Translations under genes and position numbers: made by a program
Source of the DNA: an uncultured Candidatus Saccharibacteria bacterium
GTDB lineage: Bacteria > Patescibacteriota > Saccharimonadia > Saccharimonadales > Saccharimonadaceae
NCBI GenBank assembly: GCA_948477625.1
Contig: CAOLNK010000004.1
Span: 32,716-96,715, forward strand
Direction of reading: 5' to 3'
DNA: 64,000 bases
Notes under the pieces: model-generated
The model's input: the letters and a program-made list of their open reading frames with translations, nothing else
Told to the model about the DNA's origin: nothing
The model's database searches: none
Shown: piece by piece, positions 7,451 through 14,828 of the stretch
How the letters are laid out: each line of letters starts with the position of its first letter
Position numbering within the stretch: the first letter of the stretch is position 1

Positions 7451-7623
7451 CGTTTGACTTTTCGCCTTATCTTCGTCATAATAGGAGTACAGGGATACCT
7501 TATGGTATCTCTTGTACCTATAAAGCTAATTACATTTACACCCTTCTTGCGACTTAGGGTAGAAGTAGATTTTCTTTTTGATAGTCTACTTCTGCCCTAA
7601 AGGGCTAGAAAGGAGGGATAGGT
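7451..7623 (+). promoter_or_regulatory. Promoter and hairpin-rich leader of the orphan gene at 7624
   Basis: No gene here. TTGACT (about 7454) and CATAAT 17 nt later form a promoter. The leader then holds two hairpins: GTACAGGGATACC paired with GGTATCTCTTGTAC around TTAT (about 7486-7517), and AGGGTAGAAGTAGA with TCTACTTCTGCCCT (about 7556-7599). AAAGGAGGGATAGGT supplies the ribosome binding site. Whether the hairpins regulate or only stabilise the mRNA is unknown. Confidence 0.6.
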
Positions 7624-8634
7624 ATGGGGAACACCCGAACATCTAGTGCTAAATACGGAAGTCTTGAAGCCGGTATGGCGGTTTACGATGCAAAAACTGC
7701 TCAGCAACAAACCGAACTAAACCAAAGTATCAGCAAGGAGTACTATCGCAACAGATTTTGTGAGCTTGGTCGCAGATTGGCGGCCGCCAATACAGGTCAG
7801 ATTTTGCGGGTTGAGGATAATTACGCCTTGTGGCTGGAAGGTTACGGCGAGGAGTTTAGCTTTGGTGATGAGGATGACGATGACGAAATTTGTGGCGGAG
7901 ATAACTTTACTCCAATCTACGAAACCTATAGTTTCACCTCGGAGTCATATACCACCTGTAACTCTAAAGTCAACCAAGCAATTATGCTTCATCAAGCTAA
8001 CCAGCTTTGTCATGTCCTGCAGGAGGAACGTGCTACTCGTTTAGCAGAGGCTGCTGAGCTGGGATATCCCAGCAATCTGCATTTCTTGCATCGCGATAAC
8101 GATCCGGGGCCGTCTTGTCAAACTTGGATTATCCAAGACTGTGGCATTCCGCGAATACGGGATTACTATGTTGGTGACCCCGAGAGCAGGGAATTTCACG
8201 AGGGTTGGTTGCAACTTTTGCCAGGTGAAGTTATCGTGTCTTGGGAAAAGTCCTGTTTGTCTGGTCCGCATTATTTCCGGTTGGAGACATACATCGACCT
8301 TGCGGCCGTCCCCCAAGAGTTGAAATGCATTGCGGAGACTATGCCCTCAACAACATTGGCACATCTGAGTTTAGATAGTTGGATGCCGGCAATCAGCGCC
8401 AAACAGCAGAAGTCATTGCGTGGCCTATTCTCTACGGCTCTGATGGAATGTTTAGGGGATTTGCAGGCGCATATCGATTGCGCTTACCGCGATGCCATAG
8501 ATCCAATTTACGGTAATCCTTCACCGAATATCGCTGGCGGCTGGTTGGCTCTGTTAGGCATTAAGCAGACATATGTCATGGAAGTGCTGGAAGGGGAAGA
8601 GTTTGCCGTGGAAGATGTAGAAGATGACATGTAG
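7624..8634 (+). CDS. Orphan acidic protein
   Basis: 336 aa, not recognised. Start chosen for the strong AAAGGAGG 7-8 nt upstream. No signal peptide or membrane segment; there is an acidic cluster D-E-D-D-D-D-E near residue 82 and an acidic C terminus E-D-V-E-D-D-M. Helical N-terminal region rich in Gln and Ala, Trp-rich central part. Monocistronic with its own promoter, structured leader and tandem hairpin terminators, the same design as the other orphan genes in the window. Cytosolic by prediction; no function can be assigned. Confidence 0.65.
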   Translation: MGNTRTSSAKYGSLEAGMAVYDAKTAQQQTELNQSISKEYYRNRFCELGRRLAAANTGQILRVEDNYALWLEGYGEEFSFGDEDDDDEICGGDNFTPIYETYSFTSESYTTCNSKVNQAIMLHQANQLCHVLQEERATRLAEAAELGYPSNLHFLHRDNDPGPSCQTWIIQDCGIPRIRDYYVGDPESREFHEGWLQLLPGEVIVSWEKSCLSGPHYFRLETYIDLAAVPQELKCIAETMPSTTLAHLSLDSWMPAISAKQQKSLRGLFSTALMECLGDLQAHIDCAYRDAIDPIYGNPSPNIAGGWLALLGIKQTYVMEVLEGEEFAVEDVEDDM

Positions 8635-8675
8635 TTAGCGACAAAGTTTCTAATTTTCACTATTATATTAGTGGG

Positions 8676-8716
8676 CTTAGGAGCTCCTAAGCTGTGCCAA
8701 TTCTGGCACAGCTTTT
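8676..8716 (+). terminator. Tandem palindrome and terminator
   Basis: CTTAGGAGCTCCTAAG (8676-8691) is a perfect 16-bp palindrome; AAGCTGTGCCA (8689-8699) pairs with TGGCACAGCTT across a 4-nt loop and is followed by TTT. The two structures share their junction, so they compete. Confidence 0.8.
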
Positions 8717-8728
8717 GTCGTTTAACCA

Positions 8729-8757
8729 TTGACAATTTTGCATATCTGTGCTACAAT
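8729..8757 (+). promoter_or_regulatory. Promoter of surface protein gene 8918
   Basis: TTGACA (8729-8734), 17-nt spacer ending TGTGC, TACAAT (8752-8757), then AGAAGTATAAGG. Same shared start region as at 3043, 14250, 18735 and 61945. Confidence 0.8.
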
Positions 8758-8917
8758 AGAAGTATAAGGGGTCGTAATTAGCCTCCTCTCTTGACGAATT
8801 TTGATTTTGGTGCCAAAATGAAGGAGTGCTGGCAAATCTTGCTGCCGCATGCACCTTTTGTAAATAAAGCTAGTTTTTCATGCAAAGGTGCGTCTTTTTC
8901 ATCAGGAGGTAGAAAAT
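8758..8917 (+). promoter_or_regulatory. 160-nt structured leader of gene 8918
   Basis: GCACCTTT (about 8850-8857) pairs with AAAGGTGC (about 8884-8891), and CTTTTTC follows: a terminator-like hairpin placed just before the ribosome binding site AGGAGGT (8904-8910). It could act as an attenuator or sequester the start region. No coding sequence with a ribosome binding site is seen in it. Confidence 0.5.
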
Positions 8918-9799
8918 ATGATGAAAATTATGAGGTCACTTCTTGTGACGCCTGCGACCTGTGTGGCCGTATTTTGTTTGATGTTGTCATGTAGTATGAC
9001 AGCTTTTGCGGCGGAGGATGTCAGCGCGCTTGAACCAGATGGTCCAACGGCCAGCGATGGTCGTCCGCTCTATACGGAGGAGACCAGGCCGGATTTTCCG
9101 GTCTTTAACTCACTGGTTGGTGAGGAAAACTTTCTCAGTATCACGGGTCCCAACGGCGAAACGGTTACGGATTTTCTGGAGCTACAGATGGGGATGACAT
9201 ATGATGCGGAAATTGCCTACAATAACAACGGTAATCCGCGCGGCGTCAGAACCCATGCTATTGCCACTGAGACAATCGTAAAAGCCGATTTTCCGGAAAC
9301 CATCACTGATGAACGGACATTAACTGCCACGATTTCGGCTCAGAATAGTCAGCCGTTATCGGTGAGCAGTAGTGTGATTTTGGTTGCGGCTGAACCGATG
9401 GCGTTGGAGATTATCCCTGGCTCGGTCCAGATCATTAATAATAATCCAACCAACAACGCCGTTTTAAGCGAATATGACTTCACGCATGACGGCGCCCCAA
9501 TCGGCACCAATAGCATGATTGGAATCGTCATGTATGGCCCCGAGAATGCTGGAAGTGTGGTTTTTCAATTCCGCACCGTGTCGATTGGGGAAGGAACGAT
9601 TATCGAAACATCCGCTACGAACTCCGAACGGAATATTGCTATTCCTGCATCCACTACCACTACCAAAGCCTCGACCGAGCCGAAGAATAACGATTGGACC
9701 TTGATGGAGACGCTTGGCGTGATTGTCTCTGGCGCTGCGTTAGTAATGATGATAACTTATTTGGTTTGCATCTGTCGTGAAGCCAGAAAACGCCGGTAA
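8918..9799 (+). CDS. Secreted single-pass surface protein
   Basis: 293 aa from the ATG at 8918 (AGGAGGT 7 nt upstream); a GTG 30 nt earlier lies inside the leader hairpin and is unlikely. Signal peptide: basic M-M-K-I-M-R, hydrophobic core to about residue 26, signal peptidase I-type site A-F-A before A-E-D. One C-terminal membrane helix (about residues 266-286) with a basic R-E-A-R-K-R-R tail, so most of the protein is outside. The middle is beta-rich with Asn/Thr repeats and a Thr-rich stalk (T-T-T-T-K-A-S-T) before the helix. Same architecture as the next gene; likely a surface adhesin-like protein facing the host or environment. No named family recognised. Confidence 0.75.
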   Translation: MMKIMRSLLVTPATCVAVFCLMLSCSMTAFAAEDVSALEPDGPTASDGRPLYTEETRPDFPVFNSLVGEENFLSITGPNGETVTDFLELQMGMTYDAEIAYNNNGNPRGVRTHAIATETIVKADFPETITDERTLTATISAQNSQPLSVSSSVILVAAEPMALEIIPGSVQIINNNPTNNAVLSEYDFTHDGAPIGTNSMIGIVMYGPENAGSVVFQFRTVSIGEGTIIETSATNSERNIAIPASTTTTKASTEPKNNDWTLMETLGVIVSGAALVMMITYLVCICREARKRR

Positions 9800-9829
9800 T
9801 CTCAAGTAGCAGCAAAACTTAGTTTTAGG

Positions 9830-9864
9830 TTATAGCCGCCCCTTTACTTAAGGAGCGGCTATAA
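9830..9864 (+). terminator. Hairpin after gene 8918
   Basis: TTATAGCCGC (9830-9839) pairs with GCGGCTATAA (9855-9864), 15-nt loop. There is no clear T-run, so termination is likely but imperfect. The following 127 nt up to 9991 hold only a possible -10 box (TAAAAT near 9890) and the leader of the next gene. Confidence 0.6.
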
Positions 9865-9991
9865 ATATTGCCATTTTCTCAGTTTTATGTTAAAATCTTT
9901 TTTGAAAACAGCCGTTTGTTTTGGTAACTTAGAAAATTGATTACGATGTTTTGTTTACCGAAACTCCGGCAGAAAAAACGGAGGAAAATCT

Positions 9992-11008
9992 ATGAAACAA
10001 AAATGGTTAGTAGTATTGACACTGGTAATGATGATACTGTTGGTAAACCCGCTGACCGTCAGCGCAGAGTCATCTGACCTTCCGAAAAACGAGCCGTCCA
10101 ATGACTCGTCCGACGTAGATGACACTTGGGGAAGCATCAACGACTATGGCTTTGCTAATGACATGATAATTGTCATGTCTCTCCGCGAAGGCATCGACGA
10201 TGATAATCAAATATCCAGCCAGCTGGACAACCTGCATATCTTGTCGGCATCATTAGAACCGGGGCAATTCTATCGCGTAACTCTGGATTTCATGTGTACC
10301 ATTGATCAGTCAAATCCGAAAAAGTATGAAGATGTCAATTTACAGATTCGTTTTCCCGCCACGCTGGTCGCAGGCAGTCCTAATGCCATTGGCTTCTCGA
10401 TTAATGGCAACCAAATCGACACCTGGTATGATACTTTTGGTATCGACTGCAAAGAAAACCTGGACTTGTATTACGTTGAAGATTCAGGGGAGGTAGACTT
10501 TATGGATGGCTATTTTGGTGTTCTTTTCAAGGAATCTGTAGACGAGCTGTTTACTTCGGACAAGGGCATGCCGATTAGTCAGATATTTGACGAAGTGATG
10601 GACGACTTGGCCGATATCGACGGATATAAAGTCGCCTTCTTCCAGGTGAAATTTACCCTTTATGCGGCTCCGCGTGAGAGTACTATGTATTGCGATGGCG
10701 CCCCACTCAACTATTGGGTGGGGCAGAAGCTGATGTCCGTTTATAAAGCCACCCCCGCTCCGGCAGCCGATTATTACACTGCCACTATGGATGCGAATGG
10801 TAATGTCCAGATCCTGCATGCAGCAGTGGATGAACCGGAGGACGGTGTGCCTTGGGTCGTCATAGGATGTATAGCTTTGCTTGTTGCGGGGTTAATTATC
10901 TTCCTTGGATGTAAAGTTCGCAAAAGCGCTCACGAGCGGGGAATTACCGGTTTTATGAACATCTTCTTAGATTTCATGAGACTGAGTGACGAGTATGACG
11001 ATGACTAA
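9992..11008 (+). CDS. Secreted single-pass surface protein
   Basis: 338 aa. ACGGAGGAAAA gives the ribosome binding site. Signal peptide M-K-Q-K-W-L-V-V ... L-T-V-S-A before E-S-S-D (cleavage about residue 26); Asp/Ser-rich N-terminal linker; beta-rich ectodomain; one membrane helix W-V-V-I-G-C-I-A-L-L-V-A-G-L-I-I-F-L-G-C (about 288-307); basic then acidic cytoplasmic tail of about 30 aa. Two or more cysteines in the ectodomain could form disulfides. Domain order matches the gene at 8918, suggesting a pair of related surface proteins, although sequence identity by eye is low. Function unknown; adhesion is a guess from topology. Confidence 0.72.
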   Translation: MKQKWLVVLTLVMMILLVNPLTVSAESSDLPKNEPSNDSSDVDDTWGSINDYGFANDMIIVMSLREGIDDDNQISSQLDNLHILSASLEPGQFYRVTLDFMCTIDQSNPKKYEDVNLQIRFPATLVAGSPNAIGFSINGNQIDTWYDTFGIDCKENLDLYYVEDSGEVDFMDGYFGVLFKESVDELFTSDKGMPISQIFDEVMDDLADIDGYKVAFFQVKFTLYAAPRESTMYCDGAPLNYWVGQKLMSVYKATPAPAADYYTATMDANGNVQILHAAVDEPEDGVPWVVIGCIALLVAGLIIFLGCKVRKSAHERGITGFMNIFLDFMRLSDEYDDD

Positions 11009-11038
11009 CTGTGGTAATCAATTTTCGCCACCAAAAAA

Positions 11039-11084
11039 GGCGCCTGCGGGCGCCACTGGAAGGCTGCTTCATCTGAAGCAGCCT
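11039..11084 (-). terminator. Terminator hairpins for the minus-strand ASCH remnant
   Basis: Read on the minus strand: a 10-bp stem (AGGCTGCTTC / GAAGCAGCCT, 11061-11084) is followed by GGCGCC-CGCA-GGCGCC (11039-11054) and TTTTTT (11033-11038), a textbook terminator. Confidence 0.75.
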
Positions 11085-11088
11085 TATC

Positions 11089-11279
11089 TTATTGCAGTAC
11101 CTTTAGGCGAATCCCTAGCACGCCATATTGCGCTTGCTTTTCTGGCGTATAGAATTCTTCTAGTGACCGAGCGCCAGCGCTTGGCGCTTCTCGTCATTCA
11201 GTTGCAGCTCAATGCGCTTGGTGCCGTTTTTGATAAAATCGAAATATTCGGGTTGCAAATTCATCTCATAAGTTTTCAT
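11089..11279 (-). pseudogene. Internally deleted ASCH-domain protein gene
   Basis: On the minus strand an ATG at 11279 starts M-K-T-Y-E-M-N-L-Q-P-E-Y-F-D-F-I-K-N-G-T, continuing K-R-I-E-L-Q-L-N-D-E, the typical N terminus of ASCH (PUA-like, RNA-binding) proteins, and stops after 39 codons. The C-terminal end of the same family (F-Y-T-P-E-K-Q-A-Q-Y-G-V-L-G-I-R) follows at once in another frame, ending in TAA at 11089. The middle, roughly 50-60 codons in the family, is missing. A leaderless-type TATAAT (minus strand, 11286-11291) 6 nt before the ATG and the terminator are intact, so the deletion looks recent. Confidence 0.7.
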
Positions 11280-11379
11280 ATTCTTATTATAACATGTGTT
11301 TTTCTCCACAAAACCTCTTGCGGGTGTCTGGAAAATGTGATAAAATCAGCTATAGAATTTGATATTAAAAAGGAGCATT

Positions 11380-11640
11380 ATGCCTGAACCTAAAAAACAG
11401 AGTAGCCCTCGCAAGACTGGCCTCCGTCGGAGCCATCTTCGCCTGAAGCTCGCACGCGCTGTGAACCGCACTTCTCCCGTGAAGGCGTTCGAGACCGCCA
11501 AGCAAACCCCAAATGTCAAGGTAAAAACCGTCAAGCCAGCGGCTAAGCAAACCGTCAAAGCTAAGAAGGCAGCCGCCAAAAAGTCTACGACAAAGAAAAC
11601 CACGACAACCAAAGTTACCAACACTAAAAAATCTAAATAA
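11380..11640 (+). CDS. rpmF: 50S ribosomal protein L32
   Basis: 86 aa from the ATG at 11380 (AAAAGGAG 6 nt upstream). Begins [20 protein letters not shown], matching the basic N terminus of bacterial L32. The zinc-binding cysteine pairs of classical L32 are absent, and after about residue 40 the protein continues as a Lys/Thr/Ala-rich tail ([12 protein letters not shown]) not seen in ordinary L32. This form is known from CPR genomes. First gene of the rpmF-nusB-NUDIX-rnc cluster. Confidence 0.82.
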   Translation: MPEPKKQSSPRKTGLRRSHLRLKLARAVNRTSPVKAFETAKQTPNVKVKTVKPAAKQTVKAKKAAAKKSTTKKTTTTKVTNTKKSK

Positions 11641-11651
11641 AAGGAAATAAA

Positions 11652-12209
11652 ATGGCCAGCAATCGGCATCTAGGCAGAATCATTGTTTTACAGAGTTTGT
11701 ACGAGTACGAATTCCGAAAAAAGGCGGGTGATCCCACCGCGGAAATTGATGTTATCGTTGCAAAAAATATTGAGCCTTATGCCAAAGCCCTAGGTGACAC
11801 TGAGTTCGTGTACACTTTGGCACGAGACGTCTCTGGACGCTTTGAAGAACTAGATGCCGAATTGCAACCAATGGCCCCAGAGTGGCCAATTTCCACGATT
11901 GCCGCGATTGACCGCAATGTTTTGCGGATTGGTTTGCATGAGCTTGAGCGTTCTGCCGAGACCGTACCACCCAAGGTGGCAATCAACGAGGCAGTAGAGC
12001 TCGCCAAGGCGTTTGGCTCGGACAATTCATCCAAGTTCATTAACGGCGTCTTAGGTACAGCATACCGCCAAATTTATGATGAAAGTTCAGCTCCGCAAGA
12101 GCAGGAGAACCACAATGAAGAAGAAACACAGCCGGAAGCTGCAGCCCCAGAAGTTGCTGGACCAGCCGTCGAAGCACAAACCGGAGGAGAAACGCCCGCC
12201 GCAGCCTAG
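11652..12209 (+). CDS. nusB: Transcription antitermination factor NusB
   Basis: 185 aa. Core of about 145 residues is all-helical with [17 protein letters not shown] at the start and a [14 protein letters not shown] block followed by F-I-N-G-V-L-G (about 113-139), the classic NusB signature; it acts with NusE/S10 at boxA of rRNA transcripts. An extra Glu/Pro/Ala-rich tail of about 40 residues follows. The tail-coding DNA overlaps the NUDIX gene by 95 nt in another frame. AAAGGAAA precedes the ATG. Confidence 0.88.
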   Translation: MASNRHLGRIIVLQSLYEYEFRKKAGDPTAEIDVIVAKNIEPYAKALGDTEFVYTLARDVSGRFEELDAELQPMAPEWPISTIAAIDRNVLRIGLHELERSAETVPPKVAINEAVELAKAFGSDNSSKFINGVLGTAYRQIYDESSAPQEQENHNEEETQPEAAAPEVAGPAVEAQTGGETPAAA

Positions 12210-12810
12210 TGCTAAGCAACCGGCATCACATCTAACGGGGCGATCGGCGAAGCAGTCACAAGCCAAAGCGCATCCTCGGCTCAAAGTCCCTGAGGCATTG
12301 CCTCTGAAGTCTGAGCGCGAGAAGACCAACGCTTTTTCGCGGCTTACCACTCGCGTCTTTAAAAAACCAGCCATCCAAGAGATTGTGCGCGAACCAACCG
12401 CCGGTGGGATTGTTTTTCGCATCACTCGCGACCAAAAGGACATCGAAATCCTCTTGATTCAAGATTCCAAGGGGCGCTGGACTATTCCTAAAGGCCATAT
12501 CGAACCGGGAGAAACCGCCAAACAGACCGCCATTCGCGAAATTGGCGAAGAATCTGGCCTTTTTCACATCCAAGTATTGACTTGGTTGGGCAAAATCCAG
12601 TTTCAATATCGCCGGATTGATAAGCTGGTCTTGATGACCACACAGATTTATCTAGTGCGGGCCATGGATGACGACGAAACCCCCACTAAAGAGCAGTGGA
12701 TGAAGGGGATTAAGTGGTTTAAATTTAATGATGCAATTGATGCAATTGAATATGAAGATATTGAGAAGTTAATGTTGCTCGCTAAAAATAAAATTCGCCA
12801 AGGATTATAA
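12115..12810 (+). CDS. NUDIX hydrolase with basic N-terminal extension
   Basis: 231 aa from the ATG at 12115, chosen for GCAGGAG 7 nt upstream; a more upstream ATG (12076) lacks one. Residues 1-90 are Lys/Gln/Pro-rich and low complexity. The NUDIX domain follows, with the box [20 protein letters not shown] (then S-G-L), i.e. intact GX5EX7REUXEE. Substrate unknown: Ap4A-type, (d)NTP or RNA-cap-like. Its first 95 nt lie inside nusB in another frame, so the two low-complexity ends (acidic in NusB, basic here) are read from the same DNA. Followed 12 nt later by rnc. Confidence 0.82.
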   Translation: MKKKHSRKLQPQKLLDQPSKHKPEEKRPPQPSAKQPASHLTGRSAKQSQAKAHPRLKVPEALPLKSEREKTNAFSRLTTRVFKKPAIQEIVREPTAGGIVFRITRDQKDIEILLIQDSKGRWTIPKGHIEPGETAKQTAIREIGEESGLFHIQVLTWLGKIQFQYRRIDKLVLMTTQIYLVRAMDDDETPTKEQWMKGIKWFKFNDAIDAIEYEDIEKLMLLAKNKIRQGL

Positions 12811-12822
12811 AAGAGAGGTTAT

Positions 12823-13548
12823 ATGAATCCAACACAAATCGAAGAATACCAAAGTTTTGCGCGCGAAAAGCTTGGCTTTGAATTTCACGACATTGATTTA
12901 CTGATTACGGCATTGACGCACCGTAGCTACGTCAATGAGCATAAGGCTAGTGCTAAGGCGCACAATGAACGTCTGGAGTTTTTGGGCGACGCCGTACTTG
13001 AACTGGTGTCTTCCGACTTTTTGTATCGCAATTACGACGAGCCTGAGGGTATTATGACTGCTTGGCGTTCGGCTTTAGTGCGCACTGAGAGTATTGGCGC
13101 GGCCGGTGAAGAGCTGGGTTATGAGCCATTGGTGCGCCTTTCCAAAGGCGAAAAGCATGGCTCTAGTCGGGCACATGCTGTGATTTTGGCGGACTGTTTT
13201 GAAGCAGTGATTGGTGCAATTTATCTTGATCAGGGCTATGATGTCGCGCGCGATTTCATAGCCAAACATATTTTGGTTAAACTCGACCAGATTTTGCGCG
13301 ACGGTAGCTGGCGTGACCCCAAGTCGTATTTGCAGGAGTTGGCGCAGCACTATGATGGCTCTACGCCACAGTATAAAGTCTTAGGTGAAGATGGTCCTGA
13401 CCACGATAAGACTTTTACTGTGGGAGTGTATGTAGGTAAGCAACTCAAGGGGCAGGGAAGCGGTCACTCCAAGCAAGAGGCTGAAGGCGCTGCAGCAGCC
13501 GAAGGTGTGAAGCTCTATCGCAAGATGCAAGACAAGGACAAAAAATAG
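12823..13548 (+). CDS. rnc: Ribonuclease III
   Basis: 241 aa. Double-strand-specific endoribonuclease for rRNA processing and mRNA turnover. Signature N-E-R-L-E-F-L-G-D-A-V-L-E-L (about residues 47-60) carries the metal-binding Glu and Asp; a second acidic site D-C-F-E-A-V-I-G-A-I-Y-L-D follows near residue 125. The C-terminal third is a dsRNA-binding domain (P-K-S-Y-L-Q-E-L ... G-S-G-H-S-K-Q-E-A-E-G-A-A-A). AAGAGAGGTT precedes the start. Ends in a bidirectional terminator. Confidence 0.95.
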   Translation: MNPTQIEEYQSFAREKLGFEFHDIDLLITALTHRSYVNEHKASAKAHNERLEFLGDAVLELVSSDFLYRNYDEPEGIMTAWRSALVRTESIGAAGEELGYEPLVRLSKGEKHGSSRAHAVILADCFEAVIGAIYLDQGYDVARDFIAKHILVKLDQILRDGSWRDPKSYLQELAQHYDGSTPQYKVLGEDGPDHDKTFTVGVYVGKQLKGQGSGHSKQEAEGAAAAEGVKLYRKMQDKDKK

Positions 13549-13568
13549 AGATTTTAAACACAAAAATT

Positions 13569-13600
13569 GGCTGCGGTTTCCATAGAATGGTCCCGCAGCC
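13569..13600. terminator. Bidirectional terminator between rnc and the 13611 gene
   Basis: GGCTGCGG (13569-13576) pairs with CCGCAGCC (13593-13600); T-rich on the plus side (TTTGCTTTT) and on the minus side (AATTTTTGTG), so it can end both convergent genes. Confidence 0.8.
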
Positions 13601-13610
13601 TTTGCTTTTA

Positions 13611-14168
13611 CTATCCCCGTCCCGGCCGAATGCCATAAGTTTCATCATTCACCAGCGGATGGCCATCATCTGTTGTTGCTTCTGAAGGATAAACAACGCT
13701 GAGATAGCCCTCGTTCTCTTGGGTTGCTGAAAACCACAAACGGAAATAATTCGGGAAAACGTCACTATTGGACGGAGCCTCAAGTTGTATGTCAACTCCC
13801 TTTCTCCAGAACATAAAACATGATAAATCGGTGTTTTTAGTCCTGGTGGCAGCAACGTTCTCCATATCCACATAGTGCAGGACGATGCGGTCCGTGTGGA
13901 TCTCGCCTTCCCACAGTTTCCAACGCGGGTTTTCTCCCAGTAAAATCTTCGGCAAAGCATCACACAAGGTATTGTGAAGTTCAGTGCTGGCGTAGCTGGG
14001 CAAATTGGTGTCTTCCACCCGGAATTCCGGGATGATAGTTCCTAAATCGGGAACAATCAGACCAAACTTTAATGCCTCTGCCGCCATAACAGCTTTGCGT
14101 GTAGCGCGTCCGCTGACATTGCGGATTACGTAAAGCTTTCTGGGCTTCTGATAATAAAATTTATTCAT
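13611..14168 (-). CDS. Orphan protein
   Basis: 185 aa, minus strand, not recognised. Two ATGs are adjacent; the second (14168) is taken because AGGAGG lies 5 nt before it but only 2 nt before the first. No signal peptide or membrane helix. Starts M-N-K-F-Y-Y-Q-K-P-R-K-L-Y-V-I-R-N-V-S-G, mixed alpha/beta, several Trp and Phe in the C-terminal half. Driven by the shared orphan-gene promoter at 14253-14281 and sits directly beside cassette 3, whose 5' edge is about 50 nt beyond that promoter. Confidence 0.65.
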   Translation of the reverse strand: MNKFYYQKPRKLYVIRNVSGRATRKAVMAAEALKFGLIVPDLGTIIPEFRVEDTNLPSYASTELHNTLCDALPKILLGENPRWKLWEGEIHTDRIVLHYVDMENVAATRTKNTDLSCFMFWRKGVDIQLEAPSNSDVFPNYFRLWFSATQENEGYLSVVYPSEATTDDGHPLVNDETYGIRPGRG

Positions 14169-14252
14169 CATAACCTCCTGGGGATGTTAATGTTCTATTT
14201 GATGAAATTGCGTTTGCGCGATTTTTCACCTCATCATCCCCCTCATACTTCC

Positions 14253-14281
14253 ATTGTAGCACAGAATACATATTTTGTCAA
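14253..14281 (-). promoter_or_regulatory. Promoter of orphan gene 13611-14168
   Basis: Minus strand: TTGACA (14281-14276), 17-nt spacer ending TGTGC, TACAAT (14258-14253), then GGAAGTATGAGG. Practically the same promoter as at 8729-8757. Confidence 0.8.
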
Positions 14282-14330
14282 TAGTATGAATGCTTTTTGT
14301 CCTAATTGTGCAAGCGTATTATATCTTTAC

Positions 14331-14543
14331 TTCGTGCGCAGCGGGGTTGTCGACCCTCCTGGTGTTAGCGGTGGTACCTTTAGGTATGCTGGTATTTACG
14401 GTTACTGGTGGTCTTCGCGGACATACTCTAGCTCTACCCACGCATACAACCTTGTAATCACTAGTGGTGTCAATTCATCAAGTGAAGGTGTTCGCTACGT
14501 CGGTTTCTCCCTCCGCTGCCTTAGTACTGTATTAGACATGTAG
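14331..14543 (+). repeat. Variable cassette 3 (short form)
   Basis: Plus strand, 213 bp from TTCGTGCGCAGCGG to TAG. Encodes F-V-R-S-G-V-V-D-P-P-G-V-S-G-G-T-F-R, then Y-G-Y-W-W-S-S-R-T-Y, T-H-A-Y-N-L and V-R-Y-V-G-F-S-L-R-C-L-S-T-V-L-D-M. Framework residues match the family and the differences fall at the same spots as in other cassettes. No ribosome binding site or start of its own. Followed by the same hairpin module as cassette 2. Confidence 0.87.
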
Positions 14544-14620
14544 AAGCGTGAGTGGACAACGAGAAAGACTAGTCTTCTCGTTGTCCCAAACCGACGCTGC
14601 GTCACGTAACGGTAATTACA
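14544..14620 (+). repeat. Downstream hairpin module of cassette 3
   Basis: Starts 11 nt after the stop with the same 31-nt near-palindrome (14555-14585; arms GACAACGAGAA / TTCTCGTTGTC). The next bases match the cassette 2 module up to GGTAATTAC, but the right arm of the second inverted repeat is eroded (ATATAGAGAG instead of GTGACAT). Confidence 0.75.
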
Positions 14621-14678
14621 TATAGAGAGCAAAAACCAGGCTTGTGAGGAAACTGCAAGCGTGATATAATAATCGCAT

Positions 14679-14755
14679 GGGGTATTAGCTCAGTTGGCTA
14701 GAGCGCTTCAATGGCATTGAAGAGGTCATGAGTTCGAGTCTCATATACTCCACCA
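14679..14755 (+). tRNA. tRNA-Ala (anticodon GGC)
   Basis: 77 nt with encoded CCA. Acceptor GGGGTAT/ATACTCC contains the G3-U70 pair that marks tRNA-Ala; D-arm GCTC/GAGC; anticodon stem CTTCA/TGAAG with loop A-T-GGC-A-T; T-arm ATGAG/CTCAT with TTCGAGT loop. Own promoter: TTGTGA (14642-14647), 17 nt, TATAAT (14665-14670) preceded by TGA. It sits between cassette 3 and the NUDIX gene. Confidence 0.95.
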
Positions 14756-14828
14756 GGATTTGATTTATAAAAAATATCTTTTGTAGTATATTACGGAAGA
14801 TATTTTTGTTTTGTTATATAATAACCTC

